This document shows positions 6,171 through 17,048 of a stretch of DNA of 45,952 bases, piece by piece. Origin of the DNA: Clostridia bacterium. Its GTDB lineage: Bacteria > Bacillota > Clostridia > Christensenellales > UBA1242. The notes beneath the pieces were generated by a model. The model saw nothing but the letters and a program-made list of their open reading frames with translations, did not search any database and had not been told where the DNA came from. Both the position numbers and the translations under genes were made by a program. The stretch covers positions 1 through 45,952 of the forward strand of contig JAEEMI010000021.1 in assembly GCA_016283155.1 (NCBI GenBank), written 5' to 3'. Position 1 is the first letter of the stretch, and the number at the start of each line of letters is the position of its first letter.

Positions 6171-9100
6171 ATGGCAACAAACAATAACAATTTGAATAAC
6201 CGAAGAACTATTGCAGAGGGAATGCACGACAATCCATTGCTTGTTAAGTTCTCTAAATTTTTTAAGGGAACACCGGCAAATACATTACGTGCACCAGAAT
6301 TTGGTAGAGCATTGTATATGTATTTCCATAAATATTTTTACGGAGACGAACCAATTCCTGCTGAGTTGCAAAAAGAAGATGCTGATTTTACGGAAGCAAC
6401 TTATATATTGTTTACAACTGGTTTTTCAGATAAGACTGTAACTGATGATTTGTTTGTTGATTTTATGTGTGGTTATGCTACTGATCCTAAAAGTGATGGT
6501 TTAGTTTCTTTTGATATGATCAAGGAATTAATTACCAGTAAGGCATTTAAAAGCTATGGTAAGGATCAAAATTCCAAACAAAAGAAATCGAATTTCTTGA
6601 AATGGGTTTGCGAAGAAAAATTAATGAAACTTGATAAAGCATCATCGCTTGACGTGGCTATTTTTGAACATGATATTGCTGCTATTATCAGTGCATTTTC
6701 TGCTACCCATGCCATTGATTCGTACTTGGCGAAAATCAATGCTAAATTTAAAAATAAACTTAACGATTTTGATGAAACATATATTAATCAACAAGATCCA
6801 AATGCGTTTAAAAAATTAAAAGAAAATAATAAAGATAAAAAGATCACTGATCCAGAAAAAATTAAAAAAGCCTGGAGCTATATTGTTGACAAAGATATGC
6901 ATGAAGGAATATCGGCTGCTTTGGATGGCAGTTTGGTAGGCAAGACACCTGAAGAACGTGATAAAATTGTTGCAAGTTATGGACTAGAATTAAATCATAC
7001 CTTGTTTGCTATTAGTCGCCGTGAAGGCATACTAAAAAAACACGATCACTGGTCAGAAGATTCGTTTGATGAAATTTACACCAAATTAGCTGTTGAAAAC
7101 CGTATGGAAGCAATGGAAGCCGAAAATCAAAAAAGAAATCCAGCTGTTGTGCGTGAGAATAAATTGTTGCACAGTGGAATGGATAAACGACAGGCTTGGC
7201 GCGCTAGTCATCCTTTACTAGATATAACAACTACTTTTGGTATCAGCTTGGGTACTGCGACTGTGTTTTCGGCAATATCTAGAATTCCAGTTGTTGGTAA
7301 AAAAATTGGATGGGCAATTCTTGGTGCAGCAACGGTTGGTAGTGTTGTTGGCTTAGTTAAGGACTGTGTAAAAAGTAAGAAAACATTGGTTGAACAAGGT
7401 TATAGTAAGAAAGAGGCTAATGCGTTTGCAGCAAATGCTGGTATTAAAGGTGGTATTAAAATTGCCAAAACAGCTCTTTTATTGGGATTGCATAATTGGG
7501 TACGTCCGATTGTGGCGGCAACTGTGGCCGCTAAAACATTCTATGATGATGTTGAGAGCCGTGCAAATGCACTTCTTAAAGAAGAGGAATTAAAAAGTCG
7601 TATTCCATCAAAATTTTTAGGTATCAAAGACACTCTAAAACGATTTCGTGAAAATGTTAAATTGGTTAAAGGAAATGGTAATATTTGGGAAGCAAGTTTA
7701 CACGCTCTCGGTAAAGGTGCAGCAACCTGGATTGGTGCTGATTTAGGTACTAGTTTTGGTAGTGGTCTATCATTCTCTAATAACGAAAATGGTTTTAATA
7801 TAGGTTATAATAAAACAGTTGCTAGTGAAACCTTTAAGCAAACAATTACAGGTAAACTTTTAAGCAGATTAAATCTTGGTGGGCACGCAACCACGACTGC
7901 GGCGACCGTTGTTGAAACTAAAGGCGAAGATAGTACATCTAAACAAGATAGTGAAGATTTTAAATACAGAAAACAATTAAGCGAAATGGATCAAAATGAT
8001 CCACAATTCAAAATGACGAAAAATGCTCTTTCAACGGCTAATCCTGATAATGATCGACAATATTATTTAGGTGAGCAGGAAGATTTGTATGATATGAATC
8101 AATACAATCAAATGAAGGAAACATTAGATGCAAATGGCGTAAAAAATTCTGATGCTGTAATACGAAAATTATATACTTTAGTTCGATCTGAGCAATGTGG
8201 TTTAATCAAAGGTACTGAATATCAAGACACTCTTCATCATTTGAGTATTGACGGAGAATACCGAGAAATCGATGCGAAGCGTCTTTTGGATGGGTTCTCG
8301 CGTGTTGATGAAACTGGAGCTTTTATTAAGAGCGCAACGATGACAGGCGATGCGGTTAAACATAGCGGTTCAAGTTCAAATAACTCAAGTTCAAATTTCT
8401 CATCATCGAACAACGGCGGTAATTTTGGTAATGGTGGTCATAGTGATTTAGGTCAATATCCTAAAGGTGGAGAATATGGCTTATCTAAAACGTATTTCAA
8501 CCCTGAAAATATAGAAACCACTCAAGGTCAAGGTGGGGATACAGGAAATTTTTATCCAAAGGGCGAACAATATGATTTGTCAGGTAAATATTTCAACGGC
8601 AGTGATGGTAAGTATGCTTCGTTTACTGATCCAAATACTGGGAAAACAACCAATGTTCCGGTTTCGTCGAATTTTCCTGAACAAGAAAATTATGATTTAC
8701 ATACAAATAGTGCAAACAATGTTGGTTCAGGTGAGTTTAATACGACCGCAAGTGTACAAAGACATCTCGGTGAAAACTATGCGAAACACGTTGAATTGCA
8801 AGGTAAATTAGGTAAGCAAATAATTTATGAAGGCAATGATGGAGTAAAAAAATATTTCCGTCAAGGAGACCAACATTTTACTGAACCGATGCCAGAACGT
8901 ACTGTACATTATAACAGTAATAGTGATACTACTTCTGGAATACCAGATATTAACAATAATTCCGTGGCTAGTTATAATAAATGGTTGGGCGAACAAAGGG
9001 TCAACAGTATGAGTAGTGGTAACAGTGATACTGTTACTACGTCAGATAGTGTTGTAAATACTACTAGTGAAAGCGTGAAAATTGAATCAACTAATCGAAA

Positions 9101-9263
9101 TACAACCGCTGACTATTATATGAATCAAGCTCGAACTCGAATTCGTAGTGAAAAACTTGGAAATTCTACTGGGAACACTGTGGCTGATTATAATAGGAAG
9201 TTAGGCGAAGAGTATGCCAAATTTGTTAATAATGCTGGCCAAGAGGGACGCAAATTAGATTGA
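6171..9263 (+). CDS. Large unrecognised protein with hydrophobic centre and Ser/Asn/Gly-rich repetitive tail
   Basis: I do not recognise this 1030-residue protein. Residues 1-340 are mixed charged and helical, with no signal peptide. Two Gly/Ala-rich hydrophobic stretches lie at about 350-400 (TATVFSAISRIPVVGKK and GWAILGAATVGSVVGLV) and 427-456 (GGIKIAKTALLLGLH and VRPIVAATVAAKTF), which could be membrane-inserting hairpins. Residues 580-730 are polar, and from about 732 the sequence is low-complexity Ser/Asn/Gly. That tail contains imperfect copies of YPKGxxYxLSxxYF and, later, of a short LGExYAK-like motif. An ATG 27 bases upstream is possible but would lie between the -35 and -10 of the apparent promoter, so 6171 is preferred. 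A weak hairpin follows the stop and overlaps the rpoB promoter. Codon usage looks like that of its neighbours, so recent transfer is not indicated. Confidence 0.85.
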   Translation: MATNNNNLNNRRTIAEGMHDNPLLVKFSKFFKGTPANTLRAPEFGRALYMYFHKYFYGDEPIPAELQKEDADFTEATYILFTTGFSDKTVTDDLFVDFMCGYATDPKSDGLVSFDMIKELITSKAFKSYGKDQNSKQKKSNFLKWVCEEKLMKLDKASSLDVAIFEHDIAAIISAFSATHAIDSYLAKINAKFKNKLNDFDETYINQQDPNAFKKLKENNKDKKITDPEKIKKAWSYIVDKDMHEGISAALDGSLVGKTPEERDKIVASYGLELNHTLFAISRREGILKKHDHWSEDSFDEIYTKLAVENRMEAMEAENQKRNPAVVRENKLLHSGMDKRQAWRASHPLLDITTTFGISLGTATVFSAISRIPVVGKKIGWAILGAATVGSVVGLVKDCVKSKKTLVEQGYSKKEANAFAANAGIKGGIKIAKTALLLGLHNWVRPIVAATVAAKTFYDDVESRANALLKEEELKSRIPSKFLGIKDTLKRFRENVKLVKGNGNIWEASLHALGKGAATWIGADLGTSFGSGLSFSNNENGFNIGYNKTVASETFKQTITGKLLSRLNLGGHATTTAATVVETKGEDSTSKQDSEDFKYRKQLSEMDQNDPQFKMTKNALSTANPDNDRQYYLGEQEDLYDMNQYNQMKETLDANGVKNSDAVIRKLYTLVRSEQCGLIKGTEYQDTLHHLSIDGEYREIDAKRLLDGFSRVDETGAFIKSATMTGDAVKHSGSSSNNSSSNFSSSNNGGNFGNGGHSDLGQYPKGGEYGLSKTYFNPENIETTQGQGGDTGNFYPKGEQYDLSGKYFNGSDGKYASFTDPNTGKTTNVPVSSNFPEQENYDLHTNSANNVGSGEFNTTASVQRHLGENYAKHVELQGKLGKQIIYEGNDGVKKYFRQGDQHFTEPMPERTVHYNSNSDTTSGIPDINNNSVASYNKWLGEQRVNSMSSGNSDTVTTSDSVVNTTSESVKIESTNRNTTADYYMNQARTRIRSEKLGNSTGNTVADYNRKLGEEYAKFVNNAGQEGRKLD
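8457..9233 (+). repeat. Imperfect peptide repeats in the tail of the 1030-residue protein
   Basis: Two related series are visible in translation. The first is YPKGGEYGLSKTYFN (from 8457), YPKGEQYDLSGKYFN (from 8553) and a weaker FPEQENYDLH (from 8673). The second is RHLGENYAKHV (from 8760), YNKWLGEQR (from 8973) and YNRKLGEEYAKFV (from 9189). Copies are separated by Ser/Asn/Thr-rich linkers. Confidence 0.6.
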
Positions 9264-9284
9264 TTTTCTCTAAGTTTTTTTAAG

Positions 9285-9317
9285 GAATGTCAAATAAAAA
9301 GTGTTTGACATTCTTTT
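9285..9317 (+). terminator. Hairpin after the large unknown gene, overlapping the rpoB -35
   Basis: GAATGTCAAA (9285-9294) pairs perfectly with TTTGACATTC (9304-9313) around a nine-base loop, extendable by a G-T and two A-T pairs, followed by TTTT. It looks like a weak intrinsic terminator. Its right arm contains the TTGACA of the rpoB promoter. Confidence 0.6.
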
Positions 9318-9333
9318 GAAATTATGATATTTT
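9305..9333 (+). promoter_or_regulatory. rpoBC promoter
   Basis: TTGACA (9305-9310), 17 bases, TATTTT (9328-9333) with TG-A as an extended -10. The transcript leader would be about 67 bases. It contains a small hairpin (CTGGGC 9354-9359 with GCCCGG 9373-9378) before the ribosome binding site AAGGAAGG. No ribosomal protein genes precede rpoB, so this promoter serves rpoBC directly. Confidence 0.7.
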
Positions 9334-9407
9334 TTCTCATTGTGTAATTTTGACTGGGCGGATTGAAATAAAGCCCGGCAAAAAATATATTTTTAAGGAA
9401 GGTAAAA

Positions 9408-12400
9408 ATGGCTGTTAATCTTAAAAAGACGGGACTTTTTAAGGACACCTATGGCAGAACTGAACGTATGACGTTCCGTAAAGTGCCGGAGTTGTTAAAT
9501 GTCCCATATCTTTTAGACATTCAAAAGGAGAGTTTTAAGCGTTTCTTAGAAAAAGGAATTCGCGAAGTATTGGATGAATTTAATCCAATTACCGATTATT
9601 CGGGTAAATGCGAAGTCTATTTCTTGGACTACTACATTGGCGAGGATGCTAAGTATAGCGAAAGCGAATGCTTACGCCGTGGCCAAATGTACGTTAAACC
9701 TTTACGTGTTAAAGTACGTGTAGTATTTAAAGAAGACGCGGAAGGACACAAAACCAACGAAGTTATTGAACAAGATGTCTTCTTGGGCGATGTTCCACAA
9801 ATGACCGATAGTGGTTATTTTATTGTTAATGGTGTTGCGCGTGTTATCGTTAACCAAATTATTAAAAGTCCAAGTGTATATTTCAATCGTTCAAAAGACC
9901 ACAAAACTGGAAAAGAAATTATTGAATGTACAATGAGCCCAACGCACGGTGCTTATATTGAAATGACGAAAGATGTCAATAACGTAATTTCTGTTAGTCC
10001 AAATAAGGCTAATAAAGTTAACTTGGTTACTTTCTTGCGTGCTTTGGATCTTGGTAGTGATAAAGAATTATTAGAAACTTTTGCGCATCATCCTGTATTA
10101 AAAGCTACGATTGATAAATTAAACGAAAATGGGGAAGTGTCAAAAGAAAAAGCATTGTTAGAATTATCACGTAAGATGCGTCCATCTGAATTACCAAATG
10201 CTGAAGTAATGGAAAACGGTTTGAACAATATGTTCTTTACATTCCCAACTTACGATTTGGCAGTTGTTGGTCGTTATAAGTTTAACAAAAAATTGTGTAT
10301 TAGCAGCCGTATCTTAAAACATATTGCCGCCGAAGATATTAAAATTAATGGCAAAGTTGTTGTGCCACACGATACCGAAATTGACAAACAAATGGCAGAC
10401 AAAATTCAAAATGCAGGTATTAATGTTGTTACCATTAAAAACGAACTTGGCGATGCTGTTCAAGTTATTGGTAACAATCGTATTAATGTTAATGCCTATT
10501 TGGATTGTACTGAATTTGATACTGGTATTAAAGAATTGGTTCACTATCCAACTTTATTAAAAGTTTTGGAAGGTAAAAATACTAAAGCAGAAAAAATCCA
10601 AGCAGTTAAAGAAAACGCTAAAGAATTAGTAATGCGTCATTTACATCGTGATGATATTATCGCGACCGTTTCTTACTTGTTGAATATGTGTGATGGTGTT
10701 GGTTATGAAGATAACATCGACCACTTAGGTAACCGTCGTTTGAATACTGTTGGCGATTTGATGGCTCGTCACTTTAAAGATGGTATGTTGAAATTACGTA
10801 ACAGTATGCGTGAAACAATGCAAACAATGGAAATTAACAGTAAATCAATTAATCCATTGAACATTATTAATGCCAAAGCAATCACTCGTTCATTGCGTGA
10901 TTTCTGTGCTGTTTCGCAATTGTCACACGTGATGGATACTAATAACCCATTAACCGAAATTACGCAAAAACGTAAAATTACGGCTGTTGGTCCAGGTGGT
11001 ATCGTTAAGGAACGTGCAACAAGTGAAGTCCGCGATTTACATTATACCCATAACGGTCGTCTTTGCGCGGTTGAAACACCTGAAGGCCAATCAATTGGTT
11101 TGGTTAATAGTTTGGCAATGTATGCACACATTAATGAATATGGCTTTATTACCGCTCCATTGCGTCGTGTTGACAAAGCAACTGGAAAAGTTACTGATAT
11201 TGTCGATTATTTAACAGCTGATGAAGAAGATGCGTTCTATGTTGCACAGGCAACTGAACCGTTAACCGAAGATGGTCGCTTGTTACATGAATTTGTTACC
11301 TGCCGTCATCGTGATGTTATTTTGGATATGCCACGTGAAAGTGTGGATTACATCGACGCCAGTCCGCGTCAATTCGTTTCATTAGCAACAGCATTAATTC
11401 CTTTCTTAAGTAATGATGATACTGGTCGTGCATTGTTGGGTTCGAATATGCAACGTCAAGCTGTCTCCTTAATTCGTACAGAAGTTCCTTTAGTTGCAAC
11501 TGGTTTGGAATATCGTGCTGCTTTGGATAGTAATGTTATGTTAACTGCCAAAGCTGATGGAACCGTGGTCTCTGTTACTGCAGATCAAATTGTAATTGAA
11601 CGTGATGATAACCACGAACGTGATTTCTATAAGTTAACCAAATTTACTCGTTTCAACGAAGAAGCTTGTATTAACCAAAAACCAATTGTTCGTAAAGGTG
11701 ATAAGGTTAAAGCCGGCGATGTAATTACTGATGGTTATGCAACTTGTAATGGGGAATTAGCTATCGGTAAAAATATGTGCGTTGCTTATATGAACTGGGA
11801 AGGATACAACTTTGAGGATGCGATTTTGATTTCTGAACGCGTTGTTAAAGAAGACAAATTTACCTCAATTGCGTTACACTTAAAAGAATGTAAAGTTCGT
11901 ACAACAAAATTAGGCGATGAAGAAGTTACTCGTGATATTCCAAACTTGAGTGAAGACGCTTTGGCAAATCTTGATGAACGTGGTATTGTTCGTGTTGGTT
12001 CATTTGTTCGTCCTGGTGATATTTTGGTTGGTAAAGTTACACCAAAAGGTGAATCTGAATTAACTCCTGAAGAACGCTTATTACGTGCAATCTTTGGTGA
12101 GAAATCACGTGAAGTTCGTGATGCATCATTGCGTGTTGAAAATGGTAAAGATGGTGTTGTTGTTGCTGTTGAATGCTTTAGTCGTAAGAATCACGACGAA
12201 ATGGATGTTGGTGTTAACGAAGTAATTAAAGTTACTATCGCTCAAAAACGTAACATTAAAGTCGGTGATAAGATGACAGGTCGTCACGGTAACAAAGGTA
12301 TTGTTTCAAAAATCTTGCCAGTTGAAGATATGCCATATATGGCTGATGGTACGCCAGTTGATATCGTACTTAACCCGTTAGGTGTTCCTTCTCGTTTGAA

Positions 12401-13130
12401 TATTGGCCAGTTGCTAGAAGTATCGTTAGGCTTAGTTGCTAAGACATTGGGATGGAAAGTTGCAACTCCTGTCTTTAATGGTGCTAATGAAAATGATATT
12501 CAAGAATTGTTGCGCAAGAATGGTTTGCCAGAGGATGGTAAGATGCAATTATACGATGGACGTACTGGTGAGCCGTTCCAAAATCGTACAACAGTTGGTT
12601 ATATGTATATGTTAAAATTACACCATATGGTTGATACTAAAATTCACGCTCGTTCAACTGGTGCTTATAGTTTGGTTACTCAACAACCTTTGGGTGGTAA
12701 GGCTCAATTTGGTGGCCAACGTATGGGTGAAATGGAAGTTTGGGCATTGGAAGCGTATGGTGCAGCTCATATATTGCAAGAAATGTTGACTGTTAAATCT
12801 GATGATGTCCAAGGACGTACTAAAACATATGTATCAATTGTTAATGGTACAAAATTACCAGATCCGGGAATTCCAGAAGCAAGTAAGGTTATGATTCGTG
12901 AATTGCAAGGCCTTGGTTTTGATGTTGGTATTTATACTGCCGACAAGAAAGAAGTTGAATTGGAAAAAATTGATGCTTTGGTTGATGATACTGAAATGTT
13001 GGCTAATAACGATAATGAGCATCATGAGGAAACTGAAACTGAAATTGATTTCAACCAAGAACAACAAATTGAAGAACCAGCTGCCGATGACTTAGAAATG
13101 TTCGATATTGAACAATTGTTTGAGGAATAA
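9408..13130 (+). CDS. rpoB: RNA polymerase beta subunit
   Basis: A 1240-residue beta subunit of RNA polymerase. Conserved regions are obvious: [16 protein letters not shown] near the N-terminus, the rifampicin-pocket region at about residues 502-527, [50 protein letters not shown], and the C-terminal [20 protein letters not shown] that joins beta-prime. It ends in an acidic tail of about 50 residues (many E, D and N) of variable type. The start at ATG 9408 is supported by AAGGAAGG. rpoC follows after 14 bases. In E. coli numbering, pocket residues 513, 526, 529, 531 and 568 read His, Gln, Lys, Thr and Ser, which differ from the usual Gln, His, Arg, Ser and Asn. The usual upstream rplJ-rplL genes are absent here. 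Confidence 0.99.
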   Translation: MAVNLKKTGLFKDTYGRTERMTFRKVPELLNVPYLLDIQKESFKRFLEKGIREVLDEFNPITDYSGKCEVYFLDYYIGEDAKYSESECLRRGQMYVKPLRVKVRVVFKEDAEGHKTNEVIEQDVFLGDVPQMTDSGYFIVNGVARVIVNQIIKSPSVYFNRSKDHKTGKEIIECTMSPTHGAYIEMTKDVNNVISVSPNKANKVNLVTFLRALDLGSDKELLETFAHHPVLKATIDKLNENGEVSKEKALLELSRKMRPSELPNAEVMENGLNNMFFTFPTYDLAVVGRYKFNKKLCISSRILKHIAAEDIKINGKVVVPHDTEIDKQMADKIQNAGINVVTIKNELGDAVQVIGNNRINVNAYLDCTEFDTGIKELVHYPTLLKVLEGKNTKAEKIQAVKENAKELVMRHLHRDDIIATVSYLLNMCDGVGYEDNIDHLGNRRLNTVGDLMARHFKDGMLKLRNSMRETMQTMEINSKSINPLNIINAKAITRSLRDFCAVSQLSHVMDTNNPLTEITQKRKITAVGPGGIVKERATSEVRDLHYTHNGRLCAVETPEGQSIGLVNSLAMYAHINEYGFITAPLRRVDKATGKVTDIVDYLTADEEDAFYVAQATEPLTEDGRLLHEFVTCRHRDVILDMPRESVDYIDASPRQFVSLATALIPFLSNDDTGRALLGSNMQRQAVSLIRTEVPLVATGLEYRAALDSNVMLTAKADGTVVSVTADQIVIERDDNHERDFYKLTKFTRFNEEACINQKPIVRKGDKVKAGDVITDGYATCNGELAIGKNMCVAYMNWEGYNFEDAILISERVVKEDKFTSIALHLKECKVRTTKLGDEEVTRDIPNLSEDALANLDERGIVRVGSFVRPGDILVGKVTPKGESELTPEERLLRAIFGEKSREVRDASLRVENGKDGVVVAVECFSRKNHDEMDVGVNEVIKVTIAQKRNIKVGDKMTGRHGNKGIVSKILPVEDMPYMADGTPVDIVLNPLGVPSRLNIGQLLEVSLGLVAKTLGWKVATPVFNGANENDIQELLRKNGLPEDGKMQLYDGRTGEPFQNRTTVGYMYMLKLHHMVDTKIHARSTGAYSLVTQQPLGGKAQFGGQRMGEMEVWALEAYGAAHILQEMLTVKSDDVQGRTKTYVSIVNGTKLPDPGIPEASKVMIRELQGLGFDVGIYTADKKEVELEKIDALVDDTEMLANNDNEHHEETETEIDFNQEQQIEEPAADDLEMFDIEQLFEE

Positions 13131-13144
13131 GAAGGAGAAGGAAA

Positions 13145-16100
13145 ATGTTTGAATTAAATAATTTTGAAAGTTTAAAAATTAGTATTGCCAGCCCAGATAA
13201 AATTCGTGAATGGAGCCACGGGGAAGTAACAAAACCCGAGACGATTAACTATCGTACTCAAAAACCGGAAAAAGATGGTTTGTTTTGCGAACGAATTTTT
13301 GGACCAAAAAAAGATTGGCAATGTTCTTGCGGAAAATATAAATTAATCCGCTATAAAGGTACGGTTTGTGACAAGTGCGGAGTCGAGGTTACACGTTCAA
13401 TTGTTCGTCGTGAACGTATGGGACATATTGAATTAGCTGCACCAGTTGTTCATATTTGGTACTTCAAAGGTGTGCCATCCAAAATTGGTACATTATTAAA
13501 TATGACCATTAAAAACTTGGAACAAGTTATTTATTTTGTTTCCTTCGTTGTTATTGATCCAGGTAAAACTAAAAATGATCCAAATGGTTTAACCTATGGT
13601 CAGATCTTATCTGATCGTGAATTACACGAAGCCATTGAAAAATTTGGTCCTGATGCATTTAAATATGGTATGGGTGCAGAAGCAATTAAAACGATGTTAG
13701 CTGCCCTTGATTTGGATAAAGAAATTAAAGAATGTAACGAAATTATTGCCAGCGGTAAAGGTGCAAAACGCGAAAAAGCAATTAAACGTTTGGATTTATT
13801 GGAATCGTTTAAACACAGTGGTAACCGTCCAGAATGGATGGTACTAGATGTATTACCAGTAACTCCACCAGAATTACGTCCAATGGTTCAAATTGATGGT
13901 GGTCGTTTTGCTACCACTGATGTTAATGATTTGTATCGTCGTGTAATTAATCGTAACAATCGTTTGAAAAAATTAATTTCTTTAGGCGCTCCTGAAGTCA
14001 TTATTCGTAACGAAAAACGTATGTTACAGGAAGCTGTTGATGCATTGATTGATAATGGTCGTCGCGGTAAAGCTGTTCAAGGCGCCAAGGGACGTCCATT
14101 AAAATCATTGGCTGAGGGCTTACGTGGTAAGCAAGGTCGTTTCCGTAATAACTTATTAGGTAAACGTGTTGACTATTCGGGTCGTACCGTTATCGTTGTT
14201 GGTCCAGAATTAAAACATTATCAAGTTGGTTTACCAAAAGAAATGGCTTTGGAATTATTCAAACCATTTGTAATGAAAAAATTAGTTGAAATGGGTTTAG
14301 CACATCATAGCCGTAGTGCAAAACGTTTAATTGAACGTGAAAAACCACAGGTCTGGGATATCTTGGAAGAAGTTGTTCGTGACCATCCAGTTTTGTTAAA
14401 CCGTCAACCAACGTTACATAAATTGTCAATTCAAGCATTTGAACCAGTATTGATTGATGGTCGTGCGATTCGTTTACATCCATTGGTTTGTACAGCATTC
14501 AATGCTGACTTCGATGGTGACCAAATGACAGTTCACGTTCCGTTGTCTCCCGAAGCACAAGCTGAAGCTCGTATTTTAATGTTAGCTTCAAATAATATTT
14601 TGAAACCAAGTGATTCAAAATCAGTTGTCACACCAACGCAGGATATTATTTTGGGTTGCTATTATATGACTCAACAAATTGATGGCGCAAAGGGTGAAGG
14701 TAACATCTATAAAGATGAAAACGAAGCCATTTACGCTTACAATGTTGGTGAATTGGATTTACACGCTAAAATTCAAGTACGTCGTTCTAACTTTGAAATT
14801 GAAGGTAATATGGACGAAGTTGAAGAATTTGGTCGTGTTGAAACAACTGTTGGCCGTATTTTATTTAACCAATGCTTCCCTCAAGATATTGGTATCGTTG
14901 ATCGAAGTAAACCTGAGAATAAGTTTGCTTATGAATTTAATAAAGAAGTTGTGAAAAAGGATATCAACAACTTAATCGTTAAAATCTTTGAAGTTCACGG
15001 TGCAACTGTTACCAGTGAATCAATTGATAAAATTAAAACTGTTGGTTTTAAATACTCAACCTTGGGTTCAATCTCATTGTCAGTTTTCGATGCAACAATC
15101 CCTGCTGATCGTGAACAAATCATTAAAGATACCGAAGCTAAAGTTAAAAAGATTGAACAAGCATATGCAGAAGGTGAGTTGAGTTTGGATGAAAAATTGG
15201 ATCGTAATATTGCTTTATGGAAAGAAGCAACTGATCGCATTCAAGATGATGTTATCAGTGTACTTGGTCAGACCAATCCAATTCGTATGATGGCTACTTC
15301 TGGTGCTCGTGGTTCAAACAAACAAATTATGCAGTTGTCTGGTATGCGTGGTATTATTGCAAACGTTTCTGGACGAAAAGAGGATGTTCCAACTAAAGGT
15401 TGTTACCGTTTAGGATTGTCACCATTAGAATACTTCTTATCATCTCGTGGTGGTCGTAAAGGTTTGGCTGATACCGCTTTGAAAACATCTGATGCCGGTT
15501 ATTTAACTCGTCGTTTGGTTGACGTTGCTCAAGACGTTATTGTTACTGAAGAAGACTGTTTTGCAACTTTGGGCGAAAAACCAAAGGGTATGGTAATGAC
15601 TGAATTACGTATGGATGGTTATGTTAAACATTTGGCTAGCCGTATTAAAGGTCGTTATTCAGTACGTGATATTATTGATCCAAAAACTAAAACTGTTATT
15701 GTTCCTGCTGATACAATGATTTCGGACGAAGCTGCTGAACATATTGAAGCACTTGGTATAAAAGAAGTAGAAATTCGTAGCGTATTGACTTGTAAATGTA
15801 AACACGGCGTCTGTGCTAAATGTTATGGCCGTGACATGAGTGGACACGAATTGGTTAGTGTTGGTGAACCTGTTGGTATCATTGCTGCACAATCAATTGG
15901 TGAACCCGGTACTCAGTTAACAATGCGTACTAAACACAGTGGTGGTATTGCGGTTTCAAACATTACCGAAGGTTTGCCACGTGTCGAAGAAATTTTGGAA
16001 GCACGTGTTCCCAAGGGGGTGGCTTTGGTCAGTGATGTTGGTGGTTCAGTCGTTGCTGTTAACCAAGTTGAAAAGCGTGTTGAAGTTGTGATTAAAACAA

Positions 16101-16687
16101 ACGAAGGTAAGGAAGTACCTTATTTGATTCCGGCAAGTATGAAAGTTATTGTTAAGAAAGGTGATGTTGTTGAACCTGGATCGGCATTAACTGAAGGTGT
16201 TTTCAATCCTCATGATATTTTGCGTAACAAAGGTATCAAGGCAGTACAAGATTACTTGATTACAGAAATTATTAAAGTTTACAAAACACAAGATATTTCA
16301 ATTAATAACAAACATTTGGAAATAATTATTAGACAGATGTTGAAAAAAGTTAAAATTGAAGATGCTGGCGATACCGATTTCCAAATTGGTTCGGTTGTTG
16401 ATGTCATTGAATTTGAACATAAGAACTTGTTGGCAATCAATGATGGCAAGAAACCAGCTCGTGCAACGCGTGTCTTATTGTCAATTACAAAAGCCGCATT
16501 GCGCACCGATAGTTTCTTATCAGCTGCATCTTTCCAAGAAACCAGTTCAGTATTAGTCGATGCTGCGGTTAAAAATAAAGTTGACCATTTACAAGGACTT
16601 AAAGAGAACGTTATCTTTGGTAAGTTAATCCCAGCTGGTACTGGTATGAAATTTTATCAAAATGTAGGGTATAAAAATGTCAAATAA
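13145..16687 (+). CDS. rpoC: RNA polymerase beta-prime subunit
   Basis: An 1180-residue beta-prime subunit. The N-terminal zinc site has cysteines 60, 62, 75 and 78. The catalytic magnesium loop NADFDGDQM supplies D455, D457 and D459. The trigger-loop and bridge-helix regions ([19 protein letters not shown], then [20 protein letters not shown]) are intact. A second zinc cluster ([16 protein letters not shown]) and [19 protein letters not shown] follow. Length is normal for Bacillota. GAAGGAGAAGG precedes the ATG, 14 bases after rpoB. Its last codons overlap the secG start by 11 bases, so secG is probably read by coupling. No frameshift or insertion is visible. Confidence 0.99.
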   Translation: MFELNNFESLKISIASPDKIREWSHGEVTKPETINYRTQKPEKDGLFCERIFGPKKDWQCSCGKYKLIRYKGTVCDKCGVEVTRSIVRRERMGHIELAAPVVHIWYFKGVPSKIGTLLNMTIKNLEQVIYFVSFVVIDPGKTKNDPNGLTYGQILSDRELHEAIEKFGPDAFKYGMGAEAIKTMLAALDLDKEIKECNEIIASGKGAKREKAIKRLDLLESFKHSGNRPEWMVLDVLPVTPPELRPMVQIDGGRFATTDVNDLYRRVINRNNRLKKLISLGAPEVIIRNEKRMLQEAVDALIDNGRRGKAVQGAKGRPLKSLAEGLRGKQGRFRNNLLGKRVDYSGRTVIVVGPELKHYQVGLPKEMALELFKPFVMKKLVEMGLAHHSRSAKRLIEREKPQVWDILEEVVRDHPVLLNRQPTLHKLSIQAFEPVLIDGRAIRLHPLVCTAFNADFDGDQMTVHVPLSPEAQAEARILMLASNNILKPSDSKSVVTPTQDIILGCYYMTQQIDGAKGEGNIYKDENEAIYAYNVGELDLHAKIQVRRSNFEIEGNMDEVEEFGRVETTVGRILFNQCFPQDIGIVDRSKPENKFAYEFNKEVVKKDINNLIVKIFEVHGATVTSESIDKIKTVGFKYSTLGSISLSVFDATIPADREQIIKDTEAKVKKIEQAYAEGELSLDEKLDRNIALWKEATDRIQDDVISVLGQTNPIRMMATSGARGSNKQIMQLSGMRGIIANVSGRKEDVPTKGCYRLGLSPLEYFLSSRGGRKGLADTALKTSDAGYLTRRLVDVAQDVIVTEEDCFATLGEKPKGMVMTELRMDGYVKHLASRIKGRYSVRDIIDPKTKTVIVPADTMISDEAAEHIEALGIKEVEIRSVLTCKCKHGVCAKCYGRDMSGHELVSVGEPVGIIAAQSIGEPGTQLTMRTKHSGGIAVSNITEGLPRVEEILEARVPKGVALVSDVGGSVVAVNQVEKRVEVVIKTNEGKEVPYLIPASMKVIVKKGDVVEPGSALTEGVFNPHDILRNKGIKAVQDYLITEIIKVYKTQDISINNKHLEIIIRQMLKKVKIEDAGDTDFQIGSVVDVIEFEHKNLLAINDGKKPARATRVLLSITKAALRTDSFLSAASFQETSSVLVDAAVKNKVDHLQGLKENVIFGKLIPAGTGMKFYQNVGYKNVK

Positions 16688-17012
16688 TCTTTTTAATTTA
16701 TTATTAGTTCCAACGGAACGTCCGAAATGGATTGCAGATAGTTTCCCGATTATCCAAGGTATTATTATTGGATTAATCAGTTTAATTAGCATCGTAATGA
16801 TTGTGGCGATTTTAGTATCGCCACCTGATGCTGGTACAGGTACCAATGCAATTACTGGTGCTAGTGAAAGTTATTATACAAAAAATCGTAACAAAAACAA
16901 CCTTGGTCGTATTCGTAATTTAATTATTATTTGTTCAATTGTGATTGCAATTTTAACGATTATCTTCTTTATTATGTTTGGTATCTTTAATATGAGTGGT
17001 GCTGCTGAATAA
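16677..17012 (+). CDS. secG: SecG-like protein translocase subunit
   Basis: A 111-residue protein with two membrane helices, at about residues 25-48 ([21 protein letters not shown]) and 80-104 ([20 protein letters not shown]). They are separated by a Gly/Asn/Ser-rich loop ending [20 protein letters not shown]. This is the SecG layout: two helices joined by a cytoplasmic loop, the second preceded by basic residues. SecG assists SecYE in protein export. Its ATG lies within the end of rpoC, an 11-base overlap. In many Bacillota secG is next to rnr, which lies about 6 kb further on here, separated by the ABC transporter and lipoprotein genes. The call rests on topology and loop features. Confidence 0.72.
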   Translation: MSNNLFNLLLVPTERPKWIADSFPIIQGIIIGLISLISIVMIVAILVSPPDAGTGTNAITGASESYYTKNRNKNNLGRIRNLIIICSIVIAILTIIFFIMFGIFNMSGAAE

Positions 17013-17048
17013 TTGTCAGAATAAAAAAATATAAAAGGGCAAAAACAA

